Below are positions 1 to 5,960 of a stretch of DNA of 6,495 nucleotides, one piece after another. A program made the position numbers and the translations under genes. The DNA lies in NCBI GenBank assembly GCA_005116795.1, contig SWDL01000290.1, forward strand, positions 1 through 6,495, read 5' to 3'. The notes under the pieces were generated by a model. The model had not been told where the DNA came from and did not search any database. It was given only the letters and a program-made list of their open reading frames with translations. This DNA comes from Nitrospira sp. GTDB lineage: Bacteria; Nitrospirota; Nitrospiria; Nitrospirales; Nitrospiraceae. How positions within the stretch are numbered: the stretch's first letter is position 1; the number at the start of each line of letters is the position of its first letter.

Positions 1-66
1 GGATTCGGGGCGCAGGTGGCCCGCACCCCGACCAACCTTGGACTGAAGCCCTATACGGGGTCATGA
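1..66 (+). CDS. 3' end of an unidentified gene (partial, 21 codons)
   Basis: Frame 1 is open from the first base and ends in TGA at 64-66. It gives a 21-residue tail ending in the residues LGLKPYTGS. Sixteen of the 21 codons end in G or C, matching the real genes in this window, and the other frames here show no comparable pattern. The tail is too short to assign a family, so no function is proposed. It would be a + strand gene convergent with the minus-strand gene ending at 459, which explains the gene-free stretch between them. It may still be a chance open stretch. Confidence 0.5.
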   Translation, partial: GFGAQVARTPTNLGLKPYTGS

Positions 67-236
67 TCGTAGGCTTGGCCGAAGGCCGGGACCGGGCTCC
101 TGATCGGTCTGACGGGGACGCATCATCCGCACGGTTCTCCGGTCGTTCGAGCGAAGTACTGCTGGAGACCGGCGCCCTTCCGGGAACCCGTTGCGCGCCT
201 GGTGCAATGGGTCGCAGATGCAACGGCCTTTCGGAC

Positions 237-310
237 GGGGACAGATACCTGCCCGCCGCCGGGCTCCGGCAGGCAGGCCACGCGCGGACGCGCGGAGGGT
301 GTCAGTCCCC
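237..310. repeat. REP/MITE-like element with near-inverted ends
   Basis: The ends are GGGGACAGATACC (237-249) and GGTGTCAGTCCCC (298-310). The second end, reverse complemented, is GGGGACTGACACC, so 11 of 13 positions match. Inside are two hairpins: CCTGCC (248-253) with GGCAGG (268-273), which can alternatively fold as GCCCG (251-255) with CGGGC (260-264); and CGCGC (281-285) with GCGCG (290-294). CCCCAC (307-312) with GTGGGG (325-330) adds a third at the edge. From memory, GGGGACAGATACC-type ends are common beside Y1/RAYT (REP-associated tyrosine) transposases in many genomes. No transposase is present here, so this would be a non-autonomous copy. Confidence 0.5.
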
Positions 311-337
311 ACTCGCGGCTCCACGTGGGGGGGCACC

Positions 338-358
338 CGTTGCGCTGTTGCTGCAACG
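338..358. repeat. Hairpin CGTTGC/GCAACG flanking the REP-like element
   Basis: CGTTGC (338-343) and GCAACG (353-358) form a perfect 6-bp stem with a 9-nt loop. The same pair occurs on the other side of the element as CGTTGC (189-194) and GCAACG (220-225), more widely spaced. The 11-mer ACCCGTTGCGC is present at both 186-196 and 335-345. The repeats may be the outer part of a composite REP unit or only local low-complexity similarity. Confidence 0.35.
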
Positions 359-458
359 AATCGAACGCGACGAACCGTCACGAATCATGCGGGCTGGTTG
401 GGTGATTCCGAAAGTGTCTTCTGCGGCGAAGGCGCCTGCCCGAGCGTCGCTTTCCCCA

Positions 459-1775
459 TTACTTCGGTTCGATCAGCACCTCGACCTGAGTTCCCTTGAC
501 GTGCTGGGTTTGTTCGCGCTCCAGCGTCTGGGGATTCCCGATCCGGCCTTCAGGATCGTACACGAAACAGAACAACGTGTGGCAGCTCGGCTCCTGCATG
601 TAGTGGCGGGCGTCCGCGGCGATCTGCTCGGCGATGAGTTTGCTGCCGGCTCCCGGCCGGGTGCGTCTCACTGAAATGACGATCCCTTCTTGCGGGACGA
701 CGAGGTCCGTGCGGCGCGCCCCATCCAGATAGGGTGGGGCCCATTCGACGGCCCGGATCTCATCAAATTCCACACTCAGAAGAATTTCGAGCAGATCCTG
801 CACGTCGCGCTGATCTTCCACTTCCAACGTGGCCCGGTCTTCTCCGCGCTTGCGCAACTGTCGGGTCACCTGATGGAACCGTGAACAGATGCGTCTGATG
901 CGGTCCACCGGACTCACGATCGTCGGGGCAGGGGGGGGCGCCACAGGGGCGGTCTGAGCGGTCGCGGCCGGTGGAACGACGGCCGGGCCCGCCTGCGGCG
1001 GTGTTGCCACGGGTCGTGGCGCGGGCGCGACGGGCTGTTCAGCCGGGCGCGAAACGGAGTCACTGGCTGCGGCGCGAGGCGCCGCGCTCGGCGGAGCGAC
1101 CGGCGCCGGTACGGCTGCGACCGCAGGGCGTAACGGAGGATCCACCGGGGGAGCTGCCGGCGGCACGGCCGTCCGGCTACTTGGAACGGGGTGGCTCGCC
1201 GCCGGCGGAGACGCCGGAGCAGCAGACGAAGGGGTCCCGACCAGACGCTGAACGACGGCTTGGGTTTCTCGAATCTTGTGGATGATGGCGGCTTCATCGG
1301 CCGACAAGGTCTGGCCATCCTGTCCGGCGACCGAAGCCGGTGCGGCCATCTCAGCGGGCCGGACGGGGGCCGGCTGAGGCGGCGGGGCGGCGCGATGCTC
1401 GATGACCCTGGGCTTTCTCGGAGGAGGCGGATCGTCCGGCGGCGGGGCGATGCCCAGCATATCCGCCTTTTTCCGCTCGAGGAGCAGAATCAGGCTTTGC
1501 AGGACGTAGATCGTTTCCTCCACATGCTCCTGGGAGTTGGAACGGATGCGAAGCTGCTGATGCTCGGCAAATTCAGGCGACTGGTCGCCGAACACCTCGC
1601 GGATCGTTTCACGGATCTGAAACTCCGCGGTGACGCGCAACGCGTCGCGGAATTGCAGCCCTTCCTTGCGCAGCTCGTGAACCTGGACCAGGCGCTTGCC
1701 GAGTTGCTCGATGGCCTGTTTGATTTCGTCCGCTGACGTGAAGACTTTGTCGCGAATCGGTGAGGTCGAACTCAT
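459..1775 (-). CDS. Pro/Ala-rich protein with degenerate DpnII/MboI-like nuclease-fold domain
   Basis: This 438-residue protein has three parts. Residues 1-108 are charged and helical. Residues 109-290 are a Pro/Ala-rich linker broken by a helical patch near 156-180. Residues 291-438 match, from memory, the REase DpnII-MboI family (PD-(D/E)XK fold): RFHQVTRQL (299-307), DVQDLLEILL (324-333), EIRAVEWAPPYLDGARRTDL (339-358), CFVYDPEGRIGNP (403-415) and a final VEVLIEP. Asp357 of the motif is kept, but the usual E-x-K strand reads S368-V369-R370, so cleavage activity is doubtful. A role as a DNA-binding or scaffold protein is only inference. The start is the first ATG of the frame, with a weak GCAGG four bases upstream. 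No signal peptide or membrane segment is seen. The gene lies 148 bp downstream of the FGE-like gene on the same strand, too far to assume co-transcription. Confidence 0.85.
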   Translation of the reverse strand: MSSTSPIRDKVFTSADEIKQAIEQLGKRLVQVHELRKEGLQFRDALRVTAEFQIRETIREVFGDQSPEFAEHQQLRIRSNSQEHVEETIYVLQSLILLLERKKADMLGIAPPPDDPPPPRKPRVIEHRAAPPPQPAPVRPAEMAAPASVAGQDGQTLSADEAAIIHKIRETQAVVQRLVGTPSSAAPASPPAASHPVPSSRTAVPPAAPPVDPPLRPAVAAVPAPVAPPSAAPRAAASDSVSRPAEQPVAPAPRPVATPPQAGPAVVPPAATAQTAPVAPPPAPTIVSPVDRIRRICSRFHQVTRQLRKRGEDRATLEVEDQRDVQDLLEILLSVEFDEIRAVEWAPPYLDGARRTDLVVPQEGIVISVRRTRPGAGSKLIAEQIAADARHYMQEPSCHTLFCFVYDPEGRIGNPQTLEREQTQHVKGTQVEVLIEPK

Positions 1776-1923
1776 AGCCTGCGTCGGTCGATGTCAGAGT
1801 CACACAAGGCCGTCCCGCTTTGCGAGGATGATGCCGCGCCTGTGGTGCGTTCCTTTGGCCTATCCTCTCATTGTCCCGGGCCGAATGGTAGAAAATTGTG
1901 GAATTTCGACGAGATAGGATGGC

Positions 1924-2847
1924 TCAGGATGCCGACGACGTTTGGGCGCAGCGAAAGCCCACCGTAGGGGCTTGCTGGTCGGGTAAGGCCCCGCCCCGGG
2001 TGGCGGTTCGCAGCATGGTGGGGTTGCTCTTCCAGGACCCGCCGCGGACGACCTTGTAGCGGCCGGTGGTGGGCCCAGGCGGATTGCGGTCCGGCATGAT
2101 GGTGTAATAGTCGGGGCCGAACCAGTCTTGAACCCATTCAGCCGCATTGCCGGCCATATGATGGAGCCCGTAGGGACTGCGGCCGGCCTCGCGGTCCTCC
2201 ACGGTCGCGAGGAGCGGCACTTCATGCACATGGTAATACCCAAACACGGCCAGCGTCGCATCCGGCGTGGCGGTCCCCCAGGGAAACAAGCGTCCGTGGT
2301 TCCCCCGCGCGGCCTTCTCCCATTCCGGCTCGGTGGGGAGGCGCTTACCGACGCGATGGCAATAGAAGTCGGCGTCGGCCCAGGTGACGTAGATGGCCGG
2401 CCATCGGGCCAGGGAGGATTCGGCGATCCCATGAACACCGGTCACATGCCGGATCATGGTCGCCAGCTCATCGGAGATCGGTCGGCCTCGAGAGAGGGCC
2501 GAGGCGAGATAGTTACCCAGGGCGACTTCATGGCGATCAATGCGATAGCCATCGAGCCAGATACGCCGCTGCGGCCGCTCGGTATCGTCGTACGGCGCCT
2601 CCAGGCTGAACGGATCGTCATCTTTGGGCATCGAGCCCATCAGAAACCACCCTGCAGGGATGTCGATCACCGGTTCGGGCAGGGTGGTCTGCGCCACACG
2701 TTGGAGGAGGTCTGGCGCAGCGGCGGGTGCGTGATGATGCGGGGAGGTCTGGGCGAGCAAATCGTCCGACGGGCTCTGGAGCGCCATCCATCCGGCTGCC
2801 AGCAGCGTAGCGGCAGAGCAGCCCGCCGGCAGTCTGGTCCATCTCAT
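1924..2847 (-). CDS. Exported FGE-sulfatase (SUMF1)-fold protein, non-canonical
   Basis: The protein has 307 residues. An N-terminal hydrophobic stretch (about 8-31, ending near LLAQ) looks like a signal peptide or anchor. A Pro/His-rich spacer follows, then an FGE-sulfatase domain from about 60 to 300. Family hallmarks are IPAGWFLMGS (63-72), DRHEVALGNY (104-113), KRLPTEPEWEKAARG (168-182), GNAAEWVQDW (233-242), VVRGGSW (266-272) and VGFRC (296-300). True sulfatase-activating enzymes bind copper through two cysteines shortly after the RGGSW segment. Here that segment reads SWKSNPTMLRTATRGG with no cysteine, so formylglycine formation is unlikely. The fold is reused in other enzymes and in binding proteins, and which applies here is unknown. 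The frame stays open upstream to 3114, but the ATG at 2847 has GAGG five bases before it and gives the signal-like start. The extension would overlap the divergent gene. Confidence 0.88.
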   Translation of the reverse strand: MRWTRLPAGCSAATLLAAGWMALQSPSDDLLAQTSPHHHAPAAAPDLLQRVAQTTLPEPVIDIPAGWFLMGSMPKDDDPFSLEAPYDDTERPQRRIWLDGYRIDRHEVALGNYLASALSRGRPISDELATMIRHVTGVHGIAESSLARWPAIYVTWADADFYCHRVGKRLPTEPEWEKAARGNHGRLFPWGTATPDATLAVFGYYHVHEVPLLATVEDREAGRSPYGLHHMAGNAAEWVQDWFGPDYYTIMPDRNPPGPTTGRYKVVRGGSWKSNPTMLRTATRGGALPDQQAPTVGFRCAQTSSAS

Positions 2848-2855
2848 ACCATCCT

Positions 2856-2883
2856 CATCCCGACATAGTCTGCCCTCGGGATG
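2856..2883 (-). promoter_or_regulatory. 8-bp inverted repeat next to the ribosome binding site of the FGE-like gene
   Basis: CATCCCGA (2856-2863) and TCGGGATG (2876-2883) are perfect inverted repeats separated by 12 bases. In the minus-strand transcript the arm nearer the gene runs directly into the GAGG ribosome binding site upstream of the ATG at 2847. It could be a protein operator or a hairpin affecting translation. There is no T-run, so it is not a terminator. Function is inferred from position only. Confidence 0.35.
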
Positions 2884-2939
2884 GGAGCGATTGCAAGGGG
2901 CGAGGTGTCGCGTTTGACCGCCGGACAAGTGACAGGGTA

Positions 2940-2970
2940 GCGTGAAGCGTGAAGCGTTTGAGGTGAAACG
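2940..2970 (+). repeat. Intergenic heptanucleotide repeat (GCGTGAA-type)
   Basis: GCGTGAA occurs twice in direct tandem (2940-2946 and 2947-2953), followed by decayed copies (GCGTTTGAG, then GTGAAACG to 2970). The array sits in the 187-bp region between the divergent genes starting at 2847 and 3035. Its unit fits the consensus GCGYGAR, also seen in the tandem repeat at 5441-5473. No convincing -35/-10 pair was found in this intergenic region on either strand. Confidence 0.5.
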
Positions 2971-3034
2971 TAGGAAGACAGGGGGATAAGGGGGTTGGCG
3001 AGGAATCACGTGTCGGTGATAAGATGAGGGTCCG

Positions 3035-3667
3035 ATGATCAGGAAAACATTTCCAGTGCCTCCCTTGGGCTGTAATTGCACGATCCTCGGGGATCCCGTC
3101 ACCAAACAGGCCATTGTGGTGGATCCTGGTGGTGATCCCCTGGGGATCTTACGCGCTGTCTCTGAGATGGGGCTGACGGTGGTCGGGATCTATCACACCC
3201 ATGCGCACTTCGATCACTTTCTCGCCTCCGGGGCCGTGCAGCAGGCGACCGGTGCACCGATCTTTCTGCACGAAGCCGATCAGGAGCTGTGGGATCTGCT
3301 GGACGTCCAGTGTCGCCTGTTCGGTATCGGCTACGAGGCCGCGCCCAAGCCCGACCACCTGATGAAGGATGAGGAGCCGATACCCGTGGGAGGCCAATCT
3401 GGCGTGGCGCTGCATACGCCGGGACATACGCCGGGGTCTCTCTCGCTCTCGTTTCCGGCCGATCGGCTGGTGTTGGCCGGTGATACCCTGTTCCAGGGGG
3501 CGATTGGCCGGACGGACTTGTGGGGCGGCGACGTTAAGGCGATCGAACGCTCTATTCGAGAGCGGCTCTATACATTGGACGAGCAGACGGTGGTCGTCAC
3601 CGGCCATGGTCCAGAAACGATCATTGGATTCGAGCGTGAGGAGAACGCGTATATCCGGGGGAGATAG
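3035..3667 (+). CDS. Metallo-beta-lactamase fold hydrolase (glyoxalase II / YcbL-like)
   Basis: This is a complete 210-residue MBL-fold hydrolase of the short, single-domain YcbL/glyoxalase II-like type. All metal ligands are visible: THAHFDH (His56, His58, Asp60, His61), His131 in PGHTPGS, Asp150 in AGDTLF and His191 in TGHGPET. The N-terminus PVPPLGCNCTILGD followed by AIVVDPGG is typical of the group. No signal peptide is present, so it should be cytosolic. Relatives hydrolyse thioesters such as S-lactoylglutathione or act on other substrates. It lacks the extra C-terminal substrate domain of classical glyoxalase II, so the substrate is open. The start is set by GAGGG (3026-3030), four bases before the ATG. 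It is the first gene of a probable operon, with the BFN-domain gene beginning 18 bases after its stop. Confidence 0.92.
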   Translation: MIRKTFPVPPLGCNCTILGDPVTKQAIVVDPGGDPLGILRAVSEMGLTVVGIYHTHAHFDHFLASGAVQQATGAPIFLHEADQELWDLLDVQCRLFGIGYEAAPKPDHLMKDEEPIPVGGQSGVALHTPGHTPGSLSLSFPADRLVLAGDTLFQGAIGRTDLWGGDVKAIERSIRERLYTLDEQTVVVTGHGPETIIGFEREENAYIRGR

Positions 3668-3673
3668 AAGCAC

Positions 3674-3680
3674 GAGGAGG
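3674..3680 (+). promoter_or_regulatory. Strong ribosome binding site GAGGAGG
   Basis: GAGGAGG lies five bases before the ATG at 3686, within the 18-base gap after the hydrolase stop codon. It fixes the start of the BFN-domain gene, and so supports the N-terminal signal peptide of that protein. Confidence 0.8.
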
Positions 3681-3685
3681 CGCAC

Positions 3686-4189
3686 ATGACACCATACGGT
3701 CGCTGGGTTCTGCTCCTCTGTCTGATGGCTGGCTTTCTGATCCAAGTGGGCCCAATGGCCCTGGGTGACGTCGGCCAGGTGCGCATCCAAGAGGTCGAAG
3801 TGTCTGTGTCGGATCACGGGCCTGTGGTGATCCTCAAGGCTGAGCAGAAGGCGATTCCCATTTTCGTCGACTTCACGGTGGCCGGGTCGATTCAGGCGGC
3901 GTTGACCGGGAATCGGACGGCCCGGCCGCTGTCCCACGATCTCATGCACACGATCCTTGAGTCATTGGGGGCGCAGGTGACGCAAACGGTCATCACCCTG
4001 AAAGACAGTACCTTCTATGGCGCGCTCTCGGTGTCCACGAAAGACGGGACGAAAGTGTTCGATAGCCGATCGTCCGACTCCATCGCCTTAGCCGTTCATT
4101 TCAAGGCGCCGATTTGGGTGAGCCGTGAGTTGCTGGAGAAGTCCGGCAAGCCGATGGGCGAAGACCCAGCCCCGAGACAGATGCTGTAG
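3686..4189 (+). CDS. Exported bifunctional nuclease (BFN/DUF151) domain protein
   Basis: The protein has 167 residues. Residues 1-28 form a signal peptide: a short polar start, the hydrophobic run WVLLLCLMAGFLI, and a likely cleavage site near ALG. Residues 32-152 are a BFN (DUF151) domain, recognised by VEVSVSDHGPVVILKAE, RPLSHDLMHTIL (80-91), and the family signature DSRSSDSIALAVHFKAPIWV (126-145), which corresponds to the usual D-R-x-SDAIALA-x-R-x-xAPI-x-V. BFN proteins were named for nuclease activity reported in a plant member. In bacteria most are short cytosolic proteins of unclear role, so export to the envelope is the notable point. It follows the MBL hydrolase closely and is probably co-transcribed with it. 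The HExxH coding region starts shortly after its stop. Confidence 0.9.
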   Translation: MTPYGRWVLLLCLMAGFLIQVGPMALGDVGQVRIQEVEVSVSDHGPVVILKAEQKAIPIFVDFTVAGSIQAALTGNRTARPLSHDLMHTILESLGAQVTQTVITLKDSTFYGALSVSTKDGTKVFDSRSSDSIALAVHFKAPIWVSRELLEKSGKPMGEDPAPRQML

Positions 4190-4224
4190 CGCGTTGTCGC
4201 CCTGCTCAAGCCTCCGAGTCCACG

Positions 4225-4398
4225 TTGCCCTCGCTGCTCGCTCCATCGTACGTCTCCACGCTGCTCGTCGAGCTGCGCCGCTCGATGCGGTCGCTCTTGT
4301 CCGACCTCTGTCGCGATCTCGCCAGATACCCGTCGGTGGTCCGGCGCGTCCAGCTCCCGATCGACTACTTGGCTCGACATGGGGCGCGCGCTCCGTGA
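4225..4398 (+). pseudogene. Probable N-terminal coding segment of the HExxH gene, out of frame with the rest
   Basis: This frame (codons beginning at 4225, 4228 and so on) is open from 4129 to a TGA at 4396-4398. From about 4219 it reads like real protein, with helical Leu/Arg-rich segments such as LLVELRRSMRSLLSDLCRDL. By my count 46 of 54 codons from 4219 to 4380 end in G or C. It stops just where the 4379 frame begins, and dropping one G of the GGGG at 4381-4384 joins them smoothly as ...YLARHGRALREEDFSNW.... I read it as the missing N-terminus of the HExxH protein, giving about 516 residues from TTG 4225 or about 496 from ATG 4285. The true start is uncertain: neither candidate has a good ribosome binding site. 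A separate tiny overlapping gene is less likely. Confidence 0.55.
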
Positions 4399-5776
4399 GG
4401 AGGACTTTTCGAACTGGAAAGTGGTCGGCTGGATCGAAGGGATCAACGATCTCCTCTTTTTCATCGACGTGCGGGCACAGCTCGCTCGTGAGCGTGATCG
4501 CCGAGGATTTGTCGAGTCCCTGTGGGAAGACTGCCGCCGACGTTTCTATGAGAACAGCTACGTGGACGAGTTGTTTCCGGAGGGGCGGCCGGAGGCGCAG
4601 GGACTGAACACTCGACTGACCACCCTCTGTACTCGCCTCGCCCGTGAGGCGACGCAGGAGTCCGTGTGTCTCGCGCCCGGACTGGCCAACGAGTGGGTTG
4701 GGAGGCGCAAGGTTCGAGTCTGGGAGGTGGTCTGGGATGTCGGACCGGACCTTGAACAGGCCGAGCGGACCGGAAGCATTCCTGTCGGCATTGAAGGCGC
4801 CGTTCTGGAATCTTCAGCCCCAAGCCGGCTGAGGGCGCGCGTGAGTCAGGCGGTGATACTGCGAGTCACCGCGTGCGACATCCGTGTGCGAATGGGAAAG
4901 ACCCTGTCACGGGTCATGTCAGTCGGCTCATCGCCGGGCCACCATTGGACCTTTCGAGCCGAGCAGTGGATCAGACCGGGGGTCACCCTCGGGCCCACGC
5001 TGGTCTATGGCAAAGAGCGGACGCCACTCCGAGTCGATCCCACTCCCCCGGGTGTCGGTCCCCGCATCCGAGAAGCGCTTCAGGTCATAGAGGAAGCGTG
5101 GCCGGAGGGGGCCGGGCTGCTGGCGCTGCTCACGTCCCGGATTGTTCCGCTCAAGGCCAGAGGCGTCGTCAGTTTCAGCTACCGCCATCGGCCGGGCCTT
5201 TCCTTCATCAATACCTTCGACCGAACCCCGCTCGATCTCATTGATGACTTGATCCACGAGAACAGCCACCATCATTTGAATCTGTTGCTCAGGAAATTTC
5301 GGTTCCTCAACGGTGACCACACCGAGGAAATGTTCTACTCGCCCTGGCGCCGGAGCCTGCGCCCCATCCGCGGTATTCTCCACGCCACGTTCACGTTCAC
5401 GATGGGGGCTATTCTGTTTGAACGGCTGTCGTCGTTCGGGGCGCGAGGTTCGAGGCGCGAGGTTCGAGGCGAGACCGGTCCTGAACTCACGCCACAGGAA
5501 GTGCTCCGCGCGCGATACCGGTGTCTGGAAGAAGTGGCGTCGGTGCGCTATTCGTTGCGAGACTTGGCCCATGCCCGCCAGCTCGGCTGGCTCAGCGCCT
5601 CAGGCTGGAGACTCGTCACTGCTCTGAAGCGGGAGATCGATAAGGTGGGGAAGCGCATCGCGCCGTTTGAAAAGAAGGTACTGCAATCATCGCATGGAAG
5701 AGAGCTTCGCCGGCATCTGGAAGAACTCCGCCGCGCTCGCCAAGCCTACGGGCCGGTTCGATGTGGCAGAGCTTGA
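4379..5776 (+). CDS. HExxH-motif putative peptide-modification protein (possibly 5'-truncated by a frameshift)
   Basis: The 465-residue frame matches the HEXXH-motif family associated with peptide modification, now often named alpha-ketoglutarate-dependent HExxH-type peptide beta-hydroxylases (family name from memory). Seen here: GLLALLTSRIVPLKARG (246-262), the metal motif HENSH (293-297, followed by two more His) and the family-typical FYSPWRRSLRPIRGILHATF (319-338), with His335 a candidate third ligand. A helical Arg/Lys-rich C-terminus follows (375-465). Residues 355-365 (ARGSRREVRGE) come from a 14-bp DNA tandem repeat and look like an insertion. No signal peptide is present, so it should be cytosolic. 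The ATG at 4379 lacks a ribosome binding site and starts inside conserved-looking sequence. The real protein probably begins upstream in another frame. It is 190 bp after the BFN gene, likely in the same transcript. No recognisable RiPP precursor adjoins it except the basic small ORF downstream, which is a weak candidate. Confidence 0.8.
   Translation: MGRALREEDFSNWKVVGWIEGINDLLFFIDVRAQLARERDRRGFVESLWEDCRRRFYENSYVDELFPEGRPEAQGLNTRLTTLCTRLAREATQESVCLAPGLANEWVGRRKVRVWEVVWDVGPDLEQAERTGSIPVGIEGAVLESSAPSRLRARVSQAVILRVTACDIRVRMGKTLSRVMSVGSSPGHHWTFRAEQWIRPGVTLGPTLVYGKERTPLRVDPTPPGVGPRIREALQVIEEAWPEGAGLLALLTSRIVPLKARGVVSFSYRHRPGLSFINTFDRTPLDLIDDLIHENSHHHLNLLLRKFRFLNGDHTEEMFYSPWRRSLRPIRGILHATFTFTMGAILFERLSSFGARGSRREVRGETGPELTPQEVLRARYRCLEEVASVRYSLRDLAHARQLGWLSASGWRLVTALKREIDKVGKRIAPFEKKVLQSSHGRELRRHLEELRRARQAYGPVRCGRA
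5441..5473 (+). repeat. 14-bp tandem repeat (2.4 copies) inside the HExxH gene
   Basis: GCGCGAGGTTCGAG occurs at 5441-5454 and 5455-5468, followed by GCGAG at 5469-5473. Each unit is two heptads, GCGCGAG and GTTCGAG. The 33-bp array is a multiple of three and adds 11 residues without breaking the frame. Gain or loss of one 14-bp unit would shift the frame and remove the C-terminal 100 or so residues. Confidence 0.8.
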
Positions 5777-5822
5777 TCTTCATGTGTTTGCCGGAAGCCT
5801 GTTTCTGGACTAAGATCACGCC

Positions 5823-5942
5823 ATGAAAAAGAAAGCTGTAAAGAGAAGAAGTAAGGTGGGAGTCGGCCCCAAGCGCATCAAAACGATTGCTAAAGAACTG
5901 CGCAAGCGATACGGGCCGATGCTCAAACGGCTAGCAAGATAA
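5823..5942 (+). CDS. Small very basic hypothetical protein (39 aa)
   Basis: ATG at 5823 runs to TAA at 5940-5942 and encodes 39 residues, of which 17 are Lys or Arg and one is Glu. There is no Cys, Asp, Asn, Gln, His, Trp or Phe. The first half is Lys/Arg-rich and disordered-looking (KKKAVKRRSKVGVGP). The second half should form an amphipathic helix (KRIKTIAKELRKRYGPMLKRL). The sequence is visibly AT-richer than its neighbours. No good Shine-Dalgarno precedes it. It starts 46 bp after the HExxH stop codon, so it could be read through from that operon. It could be a nucleic-acid-binding peptide, a short toxin-like peptide, a modification substrate or a chance ORF. I do not recognise a family. 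The lysine-rich, protein-like composition is the main argument for it being real. Confidence 0.5.
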   Translation: MKKKAVKRRSKVGVGPKRIKTIAKELRKRYGPMLKRLAR

Positions 5943-5960
5943 GATGTTGAGGGCCGGTTA

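Larger units (their letters stand above)
67..458. other. Gene-free convergent intergenic region
   Basis: This stretch of about 390 bases lies between two converging genes. The open frames across it on both strands have Arg/Pro/Gly-rich translations typical of antisense or GC-rich noise, and I accept none of them. It holds the hairpin element at 237-310 and the flanking inverted repeat at 338-358. There is a small GGCG-AAGG-CGCC hairpin at 425-436, just past the stop of the minus-strand gene. That hairpin has no T-rich run after it on either strand, so I do not call it a terminator. Confidence 0.6.

Noticed and set aside
186..358. CRISPR array
   Set aside because: The repeats are few, unequal in spacing and hairpin-forming. 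There are no regular spacers and no cas genes.
425..436. GGCG-AAGG-CGCC hairpin as a terminator
   Set aside because: Only a 4-bp core stem with no T-run on either strand.
63..674. 203-residue open frame on the + strand
   Set aside because: Its second half is antisense to the nuclease-fold gene and its first half is the GC-rich hairpin region. Its composition is Arg/Gly/Ala noise with no domain.
1191..1736. 181-residue + strand frame
   Set aside because: Entirely antisense to the helical and linker parts of the minus-strand gene at 459-1775, which has clear domain matches.
2128..2868. 246-residue + strand frame
   Set aside because: Antisense to the FGE-fold gene, whose family motifs fix the coding strand.
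2995..3023. TTGGCG with TGATAAG as a promoter for the hydrolase gene
   Set aside because: The predicted transcription start would fall inside the ribosome binding site at 3026-3030.
2848..3114. N-terminal extension of the FGE-like frame upstream of 2847
   Set aside because: It runs through the divergent intergenic region and into the start of the hydrolase gene. A better ribosome binding site and the signal peptide support 2847.
3149..3949. 266-residue minus-strand frame
   Set aside because: Antisense across both the MBL hydrolase and the BFN gene, both of which have unmistakable motifs.
4928..5572. 214-residue minus-strand frame
   Set aside because: Antisense to the HExxH domain. No recognisable features.
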